Made by a program: the position numbers and the translations under genes
Part shown: piece after piece, positions 34,036 through 45,795 of the stretch
Layout of the letters: each line of letters opens with the position of its first letter
Position numbering within the stretch: the first letter of the stretch is position 1
Assembly: GCA_030052745.1 (NCBI GenBank)
Contig: JANBVO010000027.1
Location: 1-64,000, forward strand
Direction of reading: 5' to 3'
Length of the DNA stretch: 64,000 nucleotides
Origin: Pleurostoma richardsiae
Taxonomy: Eukaryota > Ascomycota > Sordariomycetes > Calosphaeriales > Pleurostomataceae
The notes under the pieces: generated by a model
What the model saw: only the letters and a program-made list of their open reading frames with translations
The model's database searches: none
What the model was told of the DNA's origin: nothing

Positions 34036-36369
34036 ATGTCAGCGACCGTCGACAGCCCCCCGCCTGGCTATCCCGCCGAGATTATTGGCTATGCGGAGCC
34101 ATGGATCGTTAGTCCCGGTGATACCGTCTCTGTCAAAGTAAGTTCTATCCACAGGTATCACTCGAAGCAAAACCACATATCCACCGTCGGTACCTAAACT
34201 TCCCATGTTCAGGTCTCCTGCACAGAGCCCGAGTATACGTATCGGACTGTCCGCGTCATTCAGGGGGTCAATGTCGAGCACTCACCGAAGAAGGAGGAAG
34301 AGGTCATACCCTCTATTCCGGCCGGACAGGCCAAAGGGAGGTTCCAGCTCGCTCGGCCGGGGTCGTATGGTCTCGTCGAGGACTGGATTCCAGCTTCTGC
34401 GGCCTCTATCAATGGCTTGAAGGTCTCATTCTACATGCAACCATGGCTACCCCTCTCGGGCCACACTCAGACTCTGCTGTCAACCCTCAATGTTCACAGC
34501 AGGAGTGGTTTCGCTGTTGTCATTACCGATGAGGGACAGATGCAGTTGTGGATTGGGACTGGAGAAGCTATTGAGACTATTAGACTTGGTTTCACTCCTG
34601 AGACGAAGAAATGGGTTAAGATGTCCATATCTGTCGAGGGCACGATTGTCAGAGTCACGGCCAACCCTCTGCCCTACTTCGCCGAGCCTGGTGCGCCCCC
34701 TGTCACGGTTGAGCATCAGCTCAAGGATACAGCAGCCATCTCTGCAATGGGGTCTCTCATATTTGGCGCCAGTTTCGCCGAATCACCCACCGCTGCCTTC
34801 CCGCGAGCCACGAACTTTTTCAATGGCCGTCTAGACTGCCCATGCATCAAGACCACCGGAAAGCCAACCGTCACTCTGGTTAAATACGACTTCTCTAGAG
34901 AAATGAGCACCGAAGCCTTTGTTGATATCTCCGGTCACGGCCGTAATGGGAAGTTGGTCAACGCCCCCACACGGGCTGTCAGGGGCCACGACTGGGACGG
35001 CGCTGAGACTGACTGGACCAAGGGGAAATCTGGCTACGGTGCAATCCACTTCCATGAAGATGACCTCGACGACGCCTGCTGGGAGACAGACTTCACCATC
35101 ACAGTCCCGGAAGACGTCCGGTCGGGGGTTTACGCTGTCGAGCTGGCCACAGCCAACGGAAAGACGTCCGACAGCGTCCCATTCTTCGTTCGACCGAGTC
35201 AGAAGGTCTGGAAACAGAGGAAGAACAAAGTCGCTTTTGTTCTCTCCACCTTCACCTACTTGGCTTATGCTAATGAGCACCTTTATGAGGTCAACCGCTC
35301 GTCGTCGATCGAGGTCGGTCCCGGTTTTGACATCAATGACATTGCCAGAGGCGTCGACTTCGAACGAATGGCGAGGAGAGCTGACCTTGGCTTGTCGCCC
35401 TATGACGTGCACAACGACGACTCTGGCGTCGTCTTCTCGTCGGCCAAGCGGCCCATCCTCAACCTCCGTCCCGGGTACATCATGTGGGCCTTCAAACGTC
35501 CCCGGGAGCTCAGTGCTGACACGATGATGATCGGCTTCCTTGAGCGCGAGGGCATCCCTTACGAGATTCTGACGGATCACGACCTCCATGAGCGTGGCGT
35601 CGCCGCCATCAATGGCTTCAATACTGTCATTACTGGCAGCCACCCCGAGTACCCCACGCTGGAGTCATACAATGCCTATACTGCATACGCGAAGCAGGGC
35701 GGCAATCTGATGTACCTCGGCGGGAACGGGTTTTACTGGCCATCGTTCGCGGACATGAAGACCTGTCCGCATCGCCTGGAGATCCGACGGGGCGACCAAG
35801 GCGTCCGGACACATACCCTACCGGGAGGCGAGCGCATCAGCAGCATGACCGGCCAGATGGGCGGCATCTGGCGGAGCCGTGGCAAGCCGTGCAACGCCCT
35901 CTTCGGCATCGGCTTCTGCGGGGAGGGCATCGGCCCAGGCGTGCCCTACAGGCGGTCAGAGCTCAGCAGGACGGACGCCGGCGTCGCGTGGATGTTCGAG
36001 GGCATGTCCGAGGACGGGCTGATCGGCGAGTTCGGCCTCGGCGGGGGCGCCAGCGGCGACGAGATCGACCGGTTCGACGTCCGGCACGGCAGCCCGGCGA
36101 GCGCTAAGGTCCTAGCCTCGAGCACGGGTCACCCTGATACCTTTGGCATTGCCCCTGAGGACACGGAGTTCCCTATCCTCAACACGCTAGGTACGCAGAA
36201 CGCGGATATCCGGTCTGACATCACGTACTACACGACGTGTGCCGGCGGCGGAGTGTTTTCGGTTGGTAGCATCAACTGGTTCTGCTCGCTTGGCTGGGAC
36301 GACTACAGGAACAACGTCGCCCGGTTGACGGGCAATGTGATGAAGGGGTTCCTGAAGGGCTTGCGTTAA
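34036..36369 (+). CDS. N,N-dimethylformamidase large-subunit-like protein
   Basis: Exons 34036-34137 and 34213-36369, with a 75-nt intron; the product is 752 residues, close to the roughly 760 of the bacterial large subunit. The N-terminal part (MSATVDSPPPGYPAEIIGYA, then EPWIVSPGDTVSVKVSC) is a beta-sandwich domain, followed by a lectin-like region (to about residue 330). The C-terminal catalytic-type region has STFTYLAYANEHLYEVN, ITGSHPEYPT, GGNLMYLGGNGFYWP and GASGDEIDRFD. Bacterial DMFase is an iron enzyme that hydrolyses N-substituted formamides to amine and formate and also needs a small subunit; I see no small-subunit gene here. The iron ligands (two Tyr and a Glu in the bacterial enzyme) cannot be assigned by eye. 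Substrate in fungi is unknown. Bacterial origin by old transfer is possible. Confidence 0.85.
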
Positions 36370-36920
36370 TAAGAAGATTTAATAAGAGATGATACGCGCC
36401 TGCTAGGTGGGACTAACAAGCGCCTGATAGTGCGAGTTACTGTTCCGATGCTGTGAACCGGTGCTGTGCTTAACTGTGCTTATCGCAGGTTTGTCACACA
36501 TTTGTATATTTCCTCCGCCGGCAATTTATCTACACGCCGCTGAACGTGACCGGGCCGGTACGTACCCAGCGGGGTTCTCCGACCTGAGCGGAGCAGGCGT
36601 AGCCAGCGGGCCACTCGGTAAACAGCGGCAGTGAGGCTAGGCCCCGGCGGTGCGGATCCCTACCCCACCTCCGCAGCGGCAAGACCTCCCTGATACAGCA
36701 TCATCACCTCTCTAGTGCCGCCTCCTGAGCTCCTCTCTCCGCCCGATCTCGCAATCTATTTAAGATGCAGCGGACCGGTAATCCAGTAATCTGGCTCAGT
36801 CAACCATATTAGCCGGCGACAGCTAATCCGTTCGATCCTCTGCCTGTTCCTGAGAGCTCAAGGAAAGAGGTTGTTCTTTGTCTCTTCTCTTCAATTCAGT
36901 CCTGTCTTCCTTCCTCCACA
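36370..36920. other. Intergenic: promoter of the semialdehyde dehydrogenase gene
   Basis: About 550 bp. A TATTTAAG lies at 36757-36764, 157 bp before the next start codon. A CCG-N7-CGG everted pair lies at 36579-36591, a possible zinc-cluster site. No gene is seen. Confidence 0.5.
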
Positions 36921-38758
36921 ATGCGTCGCTTGATAACACGGGGAATCTCCTCCAGCGCAAGCCGCACGTCCCAGACCGCCATCACCGCCTCCAGCTCTTC
37001 CTCCTCTCGGACTTCGCCCCTCCTGCTCTCCTCCACCTCCGCCCACAGGATGCCGTCCTCCAAGTCCTCCCCCTCGGCCGTTGCCGCGCGGCGGATACAC
37101 GCCACGGCGCGGCACCTCAACGCGGCACTGGCCTCGACCGCGACGACCTACCCCACGACGCACGACCAGGTCGCCAAGGTAGAGGACACGCCGTGGTTCG
37201 TCGACAACGAGTTCGTACCCTCCAAGGCCGCGCACTTCATCGACCTGCACGACCCGGCCACCAACAACCTGGTCACGCGCGTGCCCCAGAATACCGAGGA
37301 GGAGCTGCGCGCCGCCGTGGACTCCGCCGAGCGGGCCTTTCCCGCCTGGCGCGCCACGTCCGTGCTCCACCGCCAGCAGGTCATGTTCCGCCTGGTCGCG
37401 TTGATCCGCGAGAACTGGGACCGCTTGGCCGCCAGCATCACCCTGGAGCAGGGCAAGACCTTCGCTGACGCACGGGGCGACGTCCTGCGCGGGCTACAGG
37501 TCGCTGAGGCCGCGTGCGGTGCCCCGGAGCTGATGAAGGGGGAGGTGCTCGAGGTGGCCAAGGATATGGAGACTAGGACATATAGGGAGCCGCTGGGGGT
37601 TGTGGCGGCTATCTGTCCGTTCAGTATGTGATTCTGGACCCCATCGCTGTTGCTGCCGGTCAGCTTGCCGTGGTCGGAGGGTGCGCTAACAGTACCACCG
37701 CAGATTTCCCTGCTATGATCCCGCTTTGGTGCATTCCGATCGCTACGGTGACCGGTAATACGCTGGTTCTGAAGCCCTCCGAGCGTGACCCAGGTGCGGC
37801 CATGATTCTGGCTGAGCTGTGCAAGAAGGCGGGGTTCCCTGATGGTGTAGTCAACGTCGTCCACGGCGCGCACAAGACTGTGGACTTCATTCTGGACGAG
37901 CCGCGTATCAAGGCGATCTCGTTCGTTGGTGGAAACAAGGCGGGAGAGTACATCTTCTCCCGGGGCTCGGCAAACGGCAAACGCGTGCAGGCGAACCTGG
38001 GCGCCAAGAACCACGCCGCGGTGCTGCCGGACTGCAACAAGAACCAGTTCATCAACGCGGTGGTTGGCGCCGCGTTTGGAGCGGCTGGTCAGAGGTGCAT
38101 GGCCCTGTCGACACTAGTTATGGTGGGTGAGACCAAGGAGTGGCTGCCCGAGCTGGCGGAGCGCGCCAAGTCCCTGCAGGTCAACAGCGGTTTCGAAGAG
38201 GGTGCAGATCTGGGACCGGTCATCACGCCGCACAGCAAGCAGCGTATCGAGGGCCTGATTGCCAGCGCGGAGGAGGAGGGCGCCACGATCCTGCTTGACG
38301 GTCGGGGCTACACGCCGGCCAAGTACCCGAACGGCAACTGGGTCGGGCCGACCATCATCTCGGACGTCAAGCCCGACATGAGGTGCTACAGGGAGGAGAT
38401 CTTCGGCCCCGTGCTGGTGTGCCTGAACGTGGACACCATCGACGACGCCATCGACCTGATCAACTCGAACGAGTACGGCAACGGCGTGGCCATCTTCACG
38501 CGGTCGGGTGCCACGGCCGAGACGTTCCGCAAGAACATCGAGGCGGGCCAGGTCGGCATCAACGTGCCGATCCCGGTGCCGCTGCCCATGTTCTCCTTCA
38601 CGGGCAACAAGCGGAGCGTGGCGGGCGGGGGCGCGAGCACCTTCTACGGCAAGCCGGGCGTCAACTTCTTCACGCAGCTGAAGACGGTGACGGCGCTGTG
38701 GCAGAGCGCGGATGCGATCAGCAAGAAGGCGGACGTGGCGATGCCGACGCAGAGCTAG
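36921..38758 (+). CDS. Methylmalonate-semialdehyde dehydrogenase (acylating), mitochondrial
   Basis: Exons 36921-37623 and 37704-38758, with an 80-nt intron. The splice makes [15 protein letters not shown], diagnostic for this ALDH subfamily. The product is 585 residues. The first 60 are rich in Ser, Arg and Ala with no acids early on ([15 protein letters not shown]), a mitochondrial presequence. Cofactor-region motifs KPSERDPGA and [11 protein letters not shown] are present, and the catalytic cysteine is in [12 protein letters not shown]. The enzyme converts methylmalonate semialdehyde to propionyl-CoA, or malonate semialdehyde to acetyl-CoA, with CoA and NAD+, in valine, beta-alanine and pyrimidine breakdown. 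It follows the formamidase-like gene in the same orientation, but it is a primary-metabolism enzyme and need not belong to that group. Confidence 0.96.
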
Positions 38759-39522
38759 GTAGTTGGTGTTAGTTGAGATTGTTAATAGGTGCATCTAAGG
38801 TAGTTGAATGATGAAATAATTCGCAACTGCTACCATAACTTCCTCGAACGCATATGCATATGTAGTGAGAGACCATATTTGTAAAGGCGTTGTCGGAGGG
38901 TTACAGCTCATGCTTCTAGAAGCCTGCCTCCTGGTCAACTTCACGCTTGGATGACACTCGACGACCCGACTCACTTTCTCTTCACATCGTCGTCAGATAC
39001 AAGGGAGAAATAGAAAACTTCTGCCTAAAATATACCTGGACGATGTACGTCTGCCACTTGCACTCTTAAATCGTTAAAGCCAAAGGGCTTGATTTTTTTT
39101 GTGCCTCCGGAATTACTTCCAACAACAACCACCAGCCGCCACGGAGATAGTGAGGGAATCGCCGCTTCCTTCCTTGTTGACAACGCCGCACAACCGGCTC
39201 ACCAACACGGATCTTTCAGACCACCGATCGGATCTCGATCTTCCACCTCGCATCCTTCCAACATTTCCATCGCAAGAATTCTTCCTGCTGTATTATAAAC
39301 GAGAATTAATTCCTCAGTATCAGCCAGAACTCAGAGCATAACCACAACCGAAAGAGGCAGCGTCGTCATCAACTGATGTTGATCGCCTTCGGCTCACTTC
39401 TCGACTCACCTCTCAAGCGAGCTGATCGCGCCTCCTTCACGTATTAGGGAGGCATCGAGATTAAAGAGCTCGGATTTTCATAATAAATTACCTTAAGAAG
39501 CGACCGAACCGATGCTTCCAAG
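38759..39522. other. Intergenic: leader and promoter of the F-box gene
   Basis: About 760 bp, more A/T-rich than the genes, with a T8 run near 39090. It should hold the 3' end of the dehydrogenase transcript and the F-box promoter. No gene is supported. Confidence 0.5.
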
Positions 39523-42129
39523 ATGAAGGACCTCGTTGATCTGCCGGACGACGTGATATTTCTCATCGGGTCGCGCCTTGCACCCCGCGATGCCATTCTT
39601 TGTCGCCGTGTCTCCCGCAGCTGGAACATCACCTTCACGGCAAAGAAACTCTCACACTCCCTCCTGATATCTCATTTCCCACGCTCTCGCGAGGCGAGGC
39701 TGACCACCACAGTCGCCGAGGCCAAGTCTCTGGGATGGCAGTCTGGCGACTTGCCTGTTGAGCTGCAGGCGGAGCTCGAGGAGACCAACGAAGACAAGAA
39801 GGACTGGGCTCAGATTTACGCCTTGGTGGCTCGACGCTACCACAACCTCCAAATTGCTAGACCTCATGCGCTGGAGAAGATCCAGATCGAGCAGGGACCG
39901 GCGTCGTTCAAGGAGGTGGCTCCGTGGAGCCGCTATCTACGCCTGGACAACAAGAGGGCACAGTTCCACTACCCCGACCCGGCGTGGTCATATTGCCAGG
40001 AAGACGGTCTTCTGGTTTACCGGTCCCCGGACTTGCGGCAGCAAGATAACTCTCCTGGCAGCTCCAAAGGCGGTTTGTCGTCGCAGGAGCCACCGGGATC
40101 GAGGGATACCGTCGCTGTCATGACCCATGGCTATACCATTCCTGGCAGCGAGTTCAAGCATCCCTTCCGTGTTATGGACCTCGCGACCAGGCACGAGTAC
40201 GAGGTCCCGTTCCTCACGTCCGACAGGATCATCCGCAGGGTCCGGCTCGCTCACGGAGTTCTCATCATCGAGTGGTGCGAGCAGGAGCCTTACCACCAGC
40301 TGAACGCCACCGAGTTTGTCCACCGCCACTACGTCACGGCGTTTGATGTGGTGCGCGAGCGTACCAGGGCGGATCCAGCAGCTGGCCAAACGACATCGAG
40401 CACTTCTGCGTCTCCGCGAAACGGCAAAGCGCCCGAGGGTACGACCTGGCCTCTGGACAACGAGCACCAGGCTCGGCGGCAGGGCGCGCCTCCACCTCCG
40501 TGGACATGGAAGATCACCTTCCGCTCCGAGTGGAAGATGCACTTCCTGGGCCTGCCCCTCGACCGCGGCGACCGTTTCATGTCCGCACACACGGCCACGC
40601 ACTATGCCGTCTACGTCTGGCAGCCGATCCGCAGCGACTGGGGCGAGGACGACCCCATCGAGTCCCTCGTAGTCTGGGACATCTCGCAACCGCTCGACTA
40701 CCGGCCCTCAGAGGACCCGCAGGGCCGGAACAAGCCCATGGTCGCGTCCGCCCGGAATTTCAGTCTGCCGGACGGCATGCGCGGCCTGGCGCTCCACGAT
40801 GGGGACGAGGGCGGAGCGGCTCGTCAGACCCAGGGCGGCCGCGGCCCGGTTATCATCCGGAGACTCACCTGGCGGGAGCTGGACTTCTACGGCGTGCGCC
40901 AGCGCCAGACCCCCCGGCTGCGGAGCATCGCGCTGGACGCGCGCAACCTGTACATGGTCGAGGAGGAGCACCGCTGGGCGGTGGGCAAGCACAGCGCGCT
41001 CACCCCGCCGCGCGTGCACTACGTCAAGTCCACCGGCATCCCCATCATCCCGGGCCCCGCCGCGCCGGTCCGGGCTGTACTCCCTCCCCTCCGGCCGGAG
41101 CCTCCTCCCCTCTTTCCCGCTGACCGACCGTGGCGGAGCCGCATCCCTGTCTACACGCCGCCACGGCCGCCCCACGAGCGGGGCAGCGCGGCGGCGGTCG
41201 ACGAGCCGCTGCCGGCGCCGGTGCAGGGCCCGCGCTGGGTGGACGAGTGCGGCGCGGACGGCAGGGCCAACATGTCGTTCTGCTGGCGGGCGCAGCTCGC
41301 CGAGGCGGAGCACAGCAGTGGTCTCCGCCCGCAGGCGATGCCGATCGTGCAGCAGGCGATGGAGTGGTTCAGGGAGGCGGGCAGGGCGCAGCGGTGCGGC
41401 GAGGAGACGTTCACGGCGCCGTTCGAGGCGCCTGGTGAGGCTGGCGATCCTCCTCCTGTCTCCCCGGCTTTTCGAGCGTCGTTGTTTGGTGGCCCCGCGC
41501 CTGGAGCGGTGGCTGGCTCTGTGTCAAGCTCTGCCTCGGCATCCGGTTCAACCCCGAGCGGCGACAACGGCGTCACCATCAGCCACAACGGCAACGGCAC
41601 CATCCCATCGGCCGCCAGGACAGCAACGACAACCACAGCCACGGGCACCACCAGCCCGGCAGTCTGGCCCGGTTCCGCGACCCCCACTGCTAACAGCGTG
41701 CCCTTCGTGCGCGGCTCGCCCTCGCGCTGGCCCGGCTGGGCGCCCTGCTGGCGGCACGAGGACTTCCCGTACCTGACGGTGTCGGAGGTGGTCGACTTCG
41801 GCGCGGGGGTGCGCATCTCGGCGCGGCACTGCTTCATGCTCGAGTACCTGAGCGTGCACGTGCGGCCGGCGCTGTGCGTCAAGGGGCTCGACGCCGTGCT
41901 GCCATCACTTCAGCGGCAGGGAGTGGACGTCGGCGGCAGTGATGATGATGATGACGACGACGACGACGACAGCAGCAGCGACTACACCGGGACGAGCTGG
42001 GGCGCCGAGCAGGTGCAGTTCGCGGACGAGATGTGGGACCAGCTGCTGGCGAAGGGGTGTATCGCGGGCGATGAGCGGTGGATCGTCGGGGAGGACAAGG
42101 AGGGGATGATCACTGTTGCGCGGTTCTGA
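39523..42129 (+). CDS. F-box domain protein
   Basis: One exon of 868 residues. An F-box lies at residues about 4-42: LVDLPDDVIFLIGSRLAPRD, then ILCRRVSRSWNITF. This segment binds Skp1 in SCF ubiquitin ligases. The middle part (about 100-520) has a repeated beta-rich character with tryptophans and may be a propeller-like substrate domain, but I recognise no family. Residues about 520-760 are proline- and serine-rich and probably disordered. A run of acidic residues from the GAT/GAC repeat follows, and the end reads RWIVGEDKEGMITVARF. By analogy with other fungal F-box proteins it selects a target for ubiquitination; the target is unknown. The start places the F-box at the very N-terminus as expected. 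Confidence 0.85.
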   Translation: MKDLVDLPDDVIFLIGSRLAPRDAILCRRVSRSWNITFTAKKLSHSLLISHFPRSREARLTTTVAEAKSLGWQSGDLPVELQAELEETNEDKKDWAQIYALVARRYHNLQIARPHALEKIQIEQGPASFKEVAPWSRYLRLDNKRAQFHYPDPAWSYCQEDGLLVYRSPDLRQQDNSPGSSKGGLSSQEPPGSRDTVAVMTHGYTIPGSEFKHPFRVMDLATRHEYEVPFLTSDRIIRRVRLAHGVLIIEWCEQEPYHQLNATEFVHRHYVTAFDVVRERTRADPAAGQTTSSTSASPRNGKAPEGTTWPLDNEHQARRQGAPPPPWTWKITFRSEWKMHFLGLPLDRGDRFMSAHTATHYAVYVWQPIRSDWGEDDPIESLVVWDISQPLDYRPSEDPQGRNKPMVASARNFSLPDGMRGLALHDGDEGGAARQTQGGRGPVIIRRLTWRELDFYGVRQRQTPRLRSIALDARNLYMVEEEHRWAVGKHSALTPPRVHYVKSTGIPIIPGPAAPVRAVLPPLRPEPPPLFPADRPWRSRIPVYTPPRPPHERGSAAAVDEPLPAPVQGPRWVDECGADGRANMSFCWRAQLAEAEHSSGLRPQAMPIVQQAMEWFREAGRAQRCGEETFTAPFEAPGEAGDPPPVSPAFRASLFGGPAPGAVAGSVSSSASASGSTPSGDNGVTISHNGNGTIPSAARTATTTTATGTTSPAVWPGSATPTANSVPFVRGSPSRWPGWAPCWRHEDFPYLTVSEVVDFGAGVRISARHCFMLEYLSVHVRPALCVKGLDAVLPSLQRQGVDVGGSDDDDDDDDDDSSSDYTGTSWGAEQVQFADEMWDQLLAKGCIAGDERWIVGEDKEGMITVARF
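41941..41970 (+). repeat. (GAT/GAC)n repeat encoding poly-aspartate
   Basis: Ten consecutive Asp codons within the F-box gene, first GAT then GAC, followed by AGC repeats encoding serines. A likely length-variable coding microsatellite. Confidence 0.9.
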
Positions 42130-42965
42130 GGCCGACTGGTGGAGAGCTGGTAAGGGCAGGAGAGAGTGCCTTTGGCTCTTCTGCAGACGAGGTGCGATGC
42201 GCCCCAGGCCGCTCGGGGCCAGAAGGGAGAGAGTGTTGGAGTGCAGATTGGAGGGGTCTTTTGAATGGATGCAGAGAATGTGAACCGAGGGCATACAAGG
42301 GGCGGTCGCTGTGTGCTCTCTTCTCGACGAACGAAACGTTCGACGGGCTTCAGGAAGAAGCAATGCCCTTATGATTGCATATGACGATACGGCACAGCAC
42401 AGGATAGAAGAGCTATCCGCATGATTCGACGACATGAGAGCCGAGAACGACATCTATTGCTAGACAGACAAGTAGTCTGAGTAGTGCTGCCGGCCTCTAT
42501 ATGACAGCACCGCAAAGGGACGATCAGGGAACTCCCTTCCATGTACGGTGGCCTGCTTACAGACAATTAAGAAGCATATTTCATCAATGATGAGATGAAC
42601 ACCGTGCTAGAAGAGATGATCCAGTGTTTCTAACGATTTAATTTGTATTGTAGTGAGTAAGGCAAAGTAGCTGTTCCCCGGCTAGGTATAAAGCCAAGTT
42701 TCCTCCGAGGTGACACCAACGACTAAAAAAAGACGAGCAATTCAAAAAGAACTTTCCACCTTCGCCCTCAACTCCTGTACCCCGGGGCCATGATACTTCG
42801 TGATAAATATGTACACCTAGGCAGGTAGGCTTTGTTGATTGGGCGAAAGAAAGCCCCAAAAACCTCCGGAACGGGGAGTGGGAAACGTCTTCTTCCATTA
42901 CAACCACCCGCGACGACCGAAAGCATCGGTCGCAGGCTGGCTCTTTCCGAACTTTCGCGCTTTCC
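42130..42965. other. Convergent 3' intergenic space
   Basis: About 840 bp between the stop codons of the F-box gene and the minus-strand monooxygenase. A/T content rises in the middle. No gene or repeat is supported. Confidence 0.55.
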
Positions 42966-45188
42966 TCACTCCATCTTCACGGTCTCGTCCGGGCTCGCCG
43001 GCTGGGGCACCTGCAGGAACCGGTCGTAGTACGTGTCGAGCCACCTGGCGGCCTCCTCGCCGGCGTCGTCGACGCTCGAGTCCCAGCGCCCGATGGACCC
43101 GACGTAGCCGTCGGGCCGGACGTTGACGATGGCGACCTCGCCCGGGCCGAGGCTGCCGAGCCACTTGTTGGTGCACAGGGAGCCGCGGGTGTCCAGCTCC
43201 GGGCAGTCGTCGAGGTAGAAGGTCCAGCGGCTGTCCTGGAGCAGGGCGGGGAGGTCGGACACCTCGATGTCGCTCTTGGGCATGGTGGCTGTTTGCTGCG
43301 GTTAGCGTGACCGGCTCGGCATTGGAAGGGTCTGCTGAGGGGGGCTTTCGACTTACTTATCAGGCCGAAGGTGAAGAGGTGGCTGACGGCCGTGTACCTC
43401 TCAGGGCGCAGATAGACATCTTCAGAAGCGGGGATCCGAGGCTGCTGGGCGTACGACTTGGTGGCCGCCGCCGAAAGCTGGCTCACCAGGGAGTTCTCCG
43501 TGGCAATAGCCTGGCAGAAGGTCTCCAGGAACATACGGGACTGGTGGACGTCCCACATCAGCAGGTAGATCCTGAACTGCCCGAGCATCGGGATGTCGAG
43601 CTGAACGTCGACCGGGTTGGAGTCGATGTAGCGCGAGACCTTGGCGGGCGGCAGCAGGCAGCCCGGCTTGGCCTCGCCCATCACCCACGTCTGGCTCTCC
43701 GACATGTTGAGGGCGTTCTCGCCGTACTCGGCGCCAATGCCCGAGATGAAGCGGACGTTGGTCTTGAAGTTCTCCGCGAGCGCCACGGCATCTCCTCCCG
43801 CGATCTGGTTCGCGTGCTCGTAGTCGAAGTTGACCAGGTCCAGCGCAATCTTCCTCCTCTCGACCTCGTAGCTGTCCAGAAGCGCTGGCTTCGCGAGGCC
43901 ACGGATTGCCAGGTTCAGCTTCCATGCCAGGTTCCACGAGTCATGCATCGACGTGTTCATGCCTTGCGCGGCTTTCGGCGAGTGGGTGTGGCTCGCATCT
44001 CCCGCCAGGAACGCCCTCTGGTGGGCGTCGCAAAATCGGCTGGCTACTCTCTGGCCGATCTGATAGCGTCCGAACCACTCAATGTACTTCCATCTCACCT
44101 CGAATGGCGCCATGATCTCCTTGGCCCGCTGCATGACGAACTCCTGGCCCAGTTCCCGCCTGTCGCCCTTGGCTCCGCTCTTCAACTCGATATAGAGCCG
44201 GGTCATGTTCCTCTCTCTGGGGATGATTAGGATGGAGCCGTGCTCCTGCGAATAAACCAGAGTTTTGGACCAGATGTCCGGGAAATCCGTCTCCAGCTCT
44301 CCGTCCAAGACACCCCAGACGGCCTGCTGAGACATGCCGACGGGTCGCGCCTCGGGGATGCTTTTCCTGACCCTCGAGTGTGCGCCGTCACCTGAGACTA
44401 GCGTTAGCTGCCTACACCCTCCCACCGTTGCACAGATGGCGCCGCGACTTACATCCTACAAGATAGTTCGCCAGGAGGGTCTTCCGGTCCTGGGTGACGT
44501 TCGCCCTGCAATTGATCTGCAAGGCGAATCCAGCTTTGCTCGTAAGAGTATCGCAGACACTGTACGACTCAAAAGCTGTATTGCGCTTCACGCCCATGCC
44601 CCTCTTCTTCATGTCCTCGATGAACAGGCTCTCGACCATTCCCTGGTGGACCAGCAAAATGTAGGGGTCCAATACATCTATAACGGGCGGGTAGTGGATC
44701 TCGCGGCCTAATCGGTGCAGCGGCTCGTCGGCCGTGCCGCGCCAGAAGGATATATCGTACACCCGGACTCCTCTCTGTAATAACGGGTCTGCCAGCCGCA
44801 TCTGCCGGAAAGTCTCAATCGTCTTGGGTTGCAGGCCGTCGGCTCTGTGCGAAAGTTGTCAGAATGGAACTCCCCTCAAGTCTTTGGTAACACGCGCAAA
44901 AGTCCTGATTCGGAGGTCGACCTACCTTCCTACGGGCGTCTGGTCCGCCCTATCATCCACTACCTGCACGGATATTCCGAAGCGCGCCAAGTTGGCCGCC
45001 AACATCAGGCCGGCCGGGCCGGCGCCGACAACGCAAACCTGGCATTGTGTGGGAGCCTCGGGCATGCTCCGCAGGAGGGTGAGGCGGTCGGAGCATTGGG
45101 TCGTCGACGCAACGGCCTCGAAGCGGACCTCGCTGTTGTGGTCGTCCATGGAGCTTCCTTCGAGGACTCCGGGAGCCATGATTTGCAT
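42966..45188 (-). CDS. FAD-dependent aromatic monooxygenase, phenol 2-monooxygenase type
   Basis: Four exons: 44926-45188, 44453-44844, 43357-44391 and 42966-43288; introns 81, 61 and 68 nt. All splices are in phase and restore [12 protein letters not shown] and [14 protein letters not shown]. The product is about 670 residues. The FAD-binding GAGPAG is at residues 55-60, the DG motif is GCDGAHSR, and the second FAD motif is [16 protein letters not shown]. The C-terminal 130 residues are the thioredoxin-like domain of phenol hydroxylases ([14 protein letters not shown]). These enzymes hydroxylate phenols or related aromatics with NADPH and O2. An ATG at 45242 is also in frame, but a TATA-like sequence on this strand (about 45247-45255) favours 45188 or the ATGs at 45179 or 45149. 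No aromatic-pathway neighbours are present. Confidence 0.92.
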
Positions 45189-45710
45189 CCTAGGAGATTC
45201 CAGAGGGTCTCGGCGAGTGTCGCTCTTCAACGGCCTCTCCAATTATCGTATATAGTCCGTCGAGAGGCCCAGGGCTCGCGCCTCGTGCGTGTGGCCGGGG
45301 GGATCCGAATCTCGGTCTGCGTATATGTACGCAGTAAGGGTCCAGACTATGGGTGGAACGTGGGGCGACTAAATCCACCCCCGGCGGTGTATTATCGATA
45401 ACCGGACTAGATCTCCCAGCGCGCGGAAATCGGTGCTAGCGAAGCTTTTTCTGAGTTTCTTTCGTCCTCGGGTCGCGCGACCGCAACGAGGGGATTTAGA
45501 GAGTCGCGAATTTCACGGGAGATTGTAATGGACGCGCCGGTGCAGGAGGGCGTGTCCGAGTTTGTAGGAGTCGCAGGCGAGCAGCAGCACACTGTGCGTC
45601 TGGATGCGACTGTACGGATAGTATGGTCCGAGCAGGTGGGACTGTTTTGGCGCGAGGCGTTCGTTGCAGAGACGCCGCCCGGAGGATTTCCTTTCCTTGT
45701 ACTTGAAGAT

Positions 45711-45795
45711 TGAGGGGAGAGAGAAAGAGTAGGAGAGAGAGGAAAAGAAAAGGCGAAAAGACGAGACAGAGACTAAAGAAAAAAAAAAGACGAGA
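45711..45795. repeat. Purine-rich (GA) tract
   Basis: About 85 bp almost entirely A and G on the plus strand, ending in a run of ten A. On the minus strand it is a pyrimidine tract like those near fungal transcription starts. Confidence 0.75.
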
